Assembly: GCA_946630645.1 (NCBI GenBank) | Contig: CAMOZD010000057.1 | Span: 1-7,279 of the forward strand | Reading direction: 5' to 3' | Origin: an uncultured Lachnospiraceae bacterium | GTDB taxonomy: Bacteria > Bacillota > Clostridia > Lachnospirales > Lachnospiraceae | DNA: 7,279 bases | In this document: positions 5,541 to 7,279 of the stretch, in pieces | Layout of the letters: every line of letters begins with the position of its first letter | How positions within the stretch are numbered: position 1 is the stretch's first letter | Notes under the pieces: model-generated | Told to the model about the DNA's origin: nothing | What the model saw: only the letters and a program-made list of their open reading frames with translations | The model's database searches: none | Position numbers and translations under genes: made by a program

Positions 5541-6917
5541 TTAATAATTACTGAGTGTTCCCAGATCATGGGAAAAGAGAAGCTCCTCCACAGTAAATAA
5601 ATCATAGATACCGTTTTCAATAAAATATGATATGGCCAGGTCAAACTTGCTGCTGGGTGACAGGGCAAAGCCTGCTCTGCCAATCAGGTCCTTGGTCTGG
5701 TCCAGGTTCAGCTCCAGGGCCAGGGCCAGAGCCACAGCAGTATTTTTCTTTGGATGATAGATAACATCTTTTTTGATCTTGGAAAATAACTTCTTATGCA
5801 GGTTGGCCTTGTTGTATACCTGGGGATTGGTCAGTCCCTTTTCCTGGATCAGACGCAGCAGCATGGTCTGGAAGGTCTCCTCCGAATGGCTCAGTACATC
5901 TTCAAGACTTCTTTTTTTCCCAGTCTTCTTTTCAGATTTCCAGATTGACAATTTTTTCTGCACTGGAGTTCCGGGACTGGTTGACAGGAAATCATCCAGG
6001 TCATCAGATTCCAAATCATCAAAGTCCGGGGCTTCGATTACATCTTTCTGATAAAAACCATGCCAGCTTTCTGTTTCCTCAGAAAAGCTTGCCCTTTTTT
6101 CAGAAAAGCTTTCCATTTCGTCAGATAAGGTTTCTGATTCTTCAGACCAGTTTTCCTTCTCGTCAGATAGGATTTCTGATTCTTCAGGCCAATCTTCCGT
6201 TTCGTCAGACCAGGCTTCTGTTTTCCCGGGCAGGGCCTGGCTTTTGTCAGACCATGCCTCATCCTTGTCAGGCCATGAATGCTCCCTCCAGACCCTGTTG
6301 GTTTTGCCTATTGCCCGGCGGGCGTAAGGGGAAGGCACTTTTAAGGCCCTGTCTGTCTCATATTCCCTTTTTTCCCTTTCCCTGACATAATGGTCGTCGA
6401 TATAGCTGGCAAGACCAGCATAGAGGGAATTTGAAATCCTGGCAGACTCCTGATCAAAAACCACCAGGTAGATCATCATATCTCTCTTATCCTGGTCCAG
6501 AAAATCCCTGACCACCTCATTTACAATTTTAAGGGCAAGCTCCCGGGGAAAGCCATAGGTCCCAGTGGAAATAAGAGGAAAGGCAAGGCTTTGACAGCCG
6601 TATCTGCCGGCCAGTCTCAGGCTCTGCCGGTAGCAGGACCGGAGCAGAATTGGCTCGCCCTGCCTGCCGTCGACCCAGACCGGACCTACCGTATGGATGA
6701 TATATTTGGCATTAAGACCAAAGGCCGGCGTTATGGCCGCCTGGCCTCTCCCTATTTTCCCGATCTTCCTGCGGGCTTCAAGGAGCCGGTCCGCACCGGC
6801 AGCCTCATAGACCGCCCGGTCAGTCCCATCCCCGATCAGAGGATCAGGATTTGCTGTATTGACGATGGCGTCTACCTTCATTTTTGTTAAATCGTTTCTT
6901 ACAATTTTAAAAGGCAT
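5541..6917 (-). CDS. Macro-domain (ADP-ribose-binding) protein with heptad-repeat linker and conserved C-terminal domain
   Basis: This 458-residue protein has three parts. Residues about 1-165 are a macro domain, a fold that binds ADP-ribose or its derivatives and in some members removes ADP-ribose from proteins. Visible motifs are V-D-A-I-V-N-T-A-N-P (15-24), G-D-G-T-D-R-A-V-Y-E-A-A-G (29-41), H-T-V-G-P-V-W (75-81) and the phosphate loop L-I-S-T-G-T-Y-G-F-P (115-124). Residues about 213-285 are acidic heptad repeats, followed by an Asp/Glu-rich and then Lys-rich linker. Residues about 337-458 form a helical domain (E-T-F-Q-T-M-L-L-R-L-I, K-K-L-F-S-K-I, L-A-L-E-L-N-L, A-G-F-A-L-S, S-S-K-F-D) that I recall following macro domains in other Firmicutes and that resembles an XRE-like helix-turn-helix. 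DNA binding is inference. The ATG at 6917 is chosen over an in-frame GTG at 6926 because AGGAGG lies eight bases before the ATG but abuts the GTG. The gene follows a probable vWA gene. Enzymatic activity cannot be assigned from sequence alone. Confidence 0.93.
   Translation of the reverse strand: MPFKIVRNDLTKMKVDAIVNTANPDPLIGDGTDRAVYEAAGADRLLEARRKIGKIGRGQAAITPAFGLNAKYIIHTVGPVWVDGRQGEPILLRSCYRQSLRLAGRYGCQSLAFPLISTGTYGFPRELALKIVNEVVRDFLDQDKRDMMIYLVVFDQESARISNSLYAGLASYIDDHYVREREKREYETDRALKVPSPYARRAIGKTNRVWREHSWPDKDEAWSDKSQALPGKTEAWSDETEDWPEESEILSDEKENWSEESETLSDEMESFSEKRASFSEETESWHGFYQKDVIEAPDFDDLESDDLDDFLSTSPGTPVQKKLSIWKSEKKTGKKRSLEDVLSHSEETFQTMLLRLIQEKGLTNPQVYNKANLHKKLFSKIKKDVIYHPKKNTAVALALALELNLDQTKDLIGRAGFALSPSSKFDLAISYFIENGIYDLFTVEELLFSHDLGTLSNY
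6063..6281 (-). repeat. 21-bp (heptad) tandem repeats in the macro-protein linker
   Basis: About ten consecutive seven-residue units fit the pattern x-x-[W/L/F]-[S/P]-[D/E/G]-[E/K]-x, for example E-A-W-S-D-K-S, E-A-W-S-D-E-T, E-D-W-P-E-E-S, E-N-W-S-E-E-S and E-S-F-S-E-K-R. At the DNA level, TCTGA(C/A)GA-type blocks recur every 21 bases. One aromatic or bulky residue per heptad in an acidic background gives an evenly spaced array, unlike the a/d pattern of a classical coiled coil. Confidence 0.85.
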
Positions 6918-6925
6918 GGCCGGCA

Positions 6926-6931
6926 CCTCCT
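6926..6931 (-). promoter_or_regulatory. Ribosome binding site that decides the macro-protein start
   Basis: AGGAGG on the minus strand is eight bases before the ATG at 6917. Its last base is also the first base of the alternative GTG at 6926, which would leave no spacer, so that earlier start is very unlikely. Confidence 0.88.
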
Positions 6932-6994
6932 CCTCTTTATTACATTACTGAAATGCCATTCTCCATGGACTGATTTACTTTCTTGACCTTTTTC

Positions 6995-7024
6995 TATTTC
7001 AGGAAACAGTATTTCAGGAAACAG
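6995..7024. repeat. Exact 15-bp tandem duplication after the vWA gene
   Basis: TATTTCAGGAAACAG occurs twice in direct succession (6995-7009 and 7010-7024) with no mismatch, in the 117-base spacer between the vWA stop and the macro-protein start. Apart from this and the ribosome binding site, the spacer shows no convincing promoter and no terminator-like stem with a T run, which fits co-transcription of the two genes. Confidence 0.93.
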
Positions 7025-7034
7025 GCCCTGAATA

Positions 7035-7279
7035 TTATTTGACGGGCGTTTTGTGACGCTTCTTGTAGTCTGTCCTGATCTCCTCGGCCCAGTCCTCACA
7101 CTTGCAGAAAGCATCCACAGCTGAGGCTTTTTTACAGGCCCTGACTTCAGAGACTGCTTTGGAAAGAACCCGGTAATTTAACTTGGTTCCCTGTCCGTCT
7201 GCTTCGTAATTTACAGCCATCTCCGGCCGGATTCCAAAGCTGGCCGCCGTAGATATGGCGTCAATATTGGCTCCCAGAA
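7035..7279 (-). CDS. Probable vWA-domain protein, C-terminal 80 residues (runs off right edge)
   Basis: The minus-strand frame is open from the right edge to TAA at 7035, so the gene begins outside the window. The ATG at 7220 is internal: the frame upstream of it already encodes L-G-A-N-I-D-A-I-S-T-A-A-S-F-G-I-R-P-E. That stretch, followed by the A-V-N-Y ... G-T-K-L-N-Y-R-V-L-S-K-A-V block, resembles the C-terminal end of small bacterial von Willebrand factor A proteins (YegL-like), whose last beta strand and helices read L-G-A-N-I-D-A. vWA domains bind a metal at a MIDAS site and mediate protein contacts. The MIDAS residues would be outside the window, so the family call rests on the tail alone. 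The end is lysine-rich and contains a C-x-C (K-C-x-C-x type) pair. The macro-domain gene starts 117 bases downstream on the same strand. Confidence 0.72.
   Translation of the reverse strand, partial: LGANIDAISTAASFGIRPEMAVNYEADGQGTKLNYRVLSKAVSEVRACKKASAVDAFCKCEDWAEEIRTDYKKRHKTPVK

Noticed and set aside
5444..5683. Minus-strand open frame of 79 codons over the terminator and the macro-gene end
   Set aside because: It runs through the hairpin and overlaps the macro gene in another frame. It has no ribosome binding site or family resemblance.
6899..7114. Minus-strand open frame of 71 codons bridging the vWA and macro genes
   Set aside because: It overlaps both neighbouring genes in a different frame and owes its length to the repetitive spacer. 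No domain is visible.
7035..7220. Separate 61-residue small protein starting at 7220
   Set aside because: The frame is open upstream to the window edge and encodes residues that belong to the same vWA-like block, and no ribosome binding site precedes the ATG.

Overview
The window looks like part of a chromosome from a low-to-moderate GC Gram-positive bacterium, most likely class Clostridia and plausibly Lachnospiraceae. I base this on strong AGGAGG-type ribosome binding sites, consensus TTGACA/TATAAT promoters, a MarR regulator followed by two half-size ABC exporters, and a glycosyltransferase ending in the S-F-S-Y-K-L-G-R-A-L-T motif common in that group. The assignment is by pattern recognition only. 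No tRNA, rRNA, CRISPR array, transposase or phage gene is visible.

Layout: (1) Positions 1-3591, minus strand, hold a regulator-exporter operon read right to left: a MarR-type repressor (3591-3091), a half-transporter with a degenerate ATP site (2876-1125), then its partner half-transporter (1125 to the left edge, ATPase domain outside the window). The two ABC genes overlap by one base. (2) Positions 3592-3848 are a compact divergent control region in which two near-consensus promoters point in opposite directions and share the same -35 hexamer. A 17-bp dyad sits just downstream of the predicted marR transcription start. (3) Positions 3849-5255, plus strand, encode a family-2 glycosyltransferase with a C-terminal coiled coil and a repetitive acidic tail. 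Its downstream spacer ends in a large nested hairpin (5437-5513) that can serve as terminator for the two converging genes. (4) Positions 5541-6917, minus strand, encode a macro-domain protein with a heptad-repeat linker and a conserved helical C-terminal domain. It lies 117 bases downstream of the C-terminal end of a probable vWA-domain gene (7035 to the right edge).

How the genes may work together: the MarR protein probably represses its own operon, so the heterodimeric exporter would be induced by a drug or metabolite. The glycosyltransferase, with its own promoter and terminator, is probably an independent surface-polysaccharide gene. The vWA and macro genes form a separate pair that suggests ADP-ribose-related signalling or stress handling, but no substrate can be read from the window.

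The most unusual feature is the number of short in-phase tandem duplications near gene ends or in linkers: 48 bp at the end of marR (carrying copies of its coding end and stop codon), 33 bp at the end of the glycosyltransferase, 21-bp heptads in the macro protein, and an exact 15-bp duplication after the vWA gene. I do not see a clear wholly new system. The best candidates for follow-up are the shared -35 divergent promoter, the marR terminal repeat array with its internal dyads, and the vWA/macro pair.
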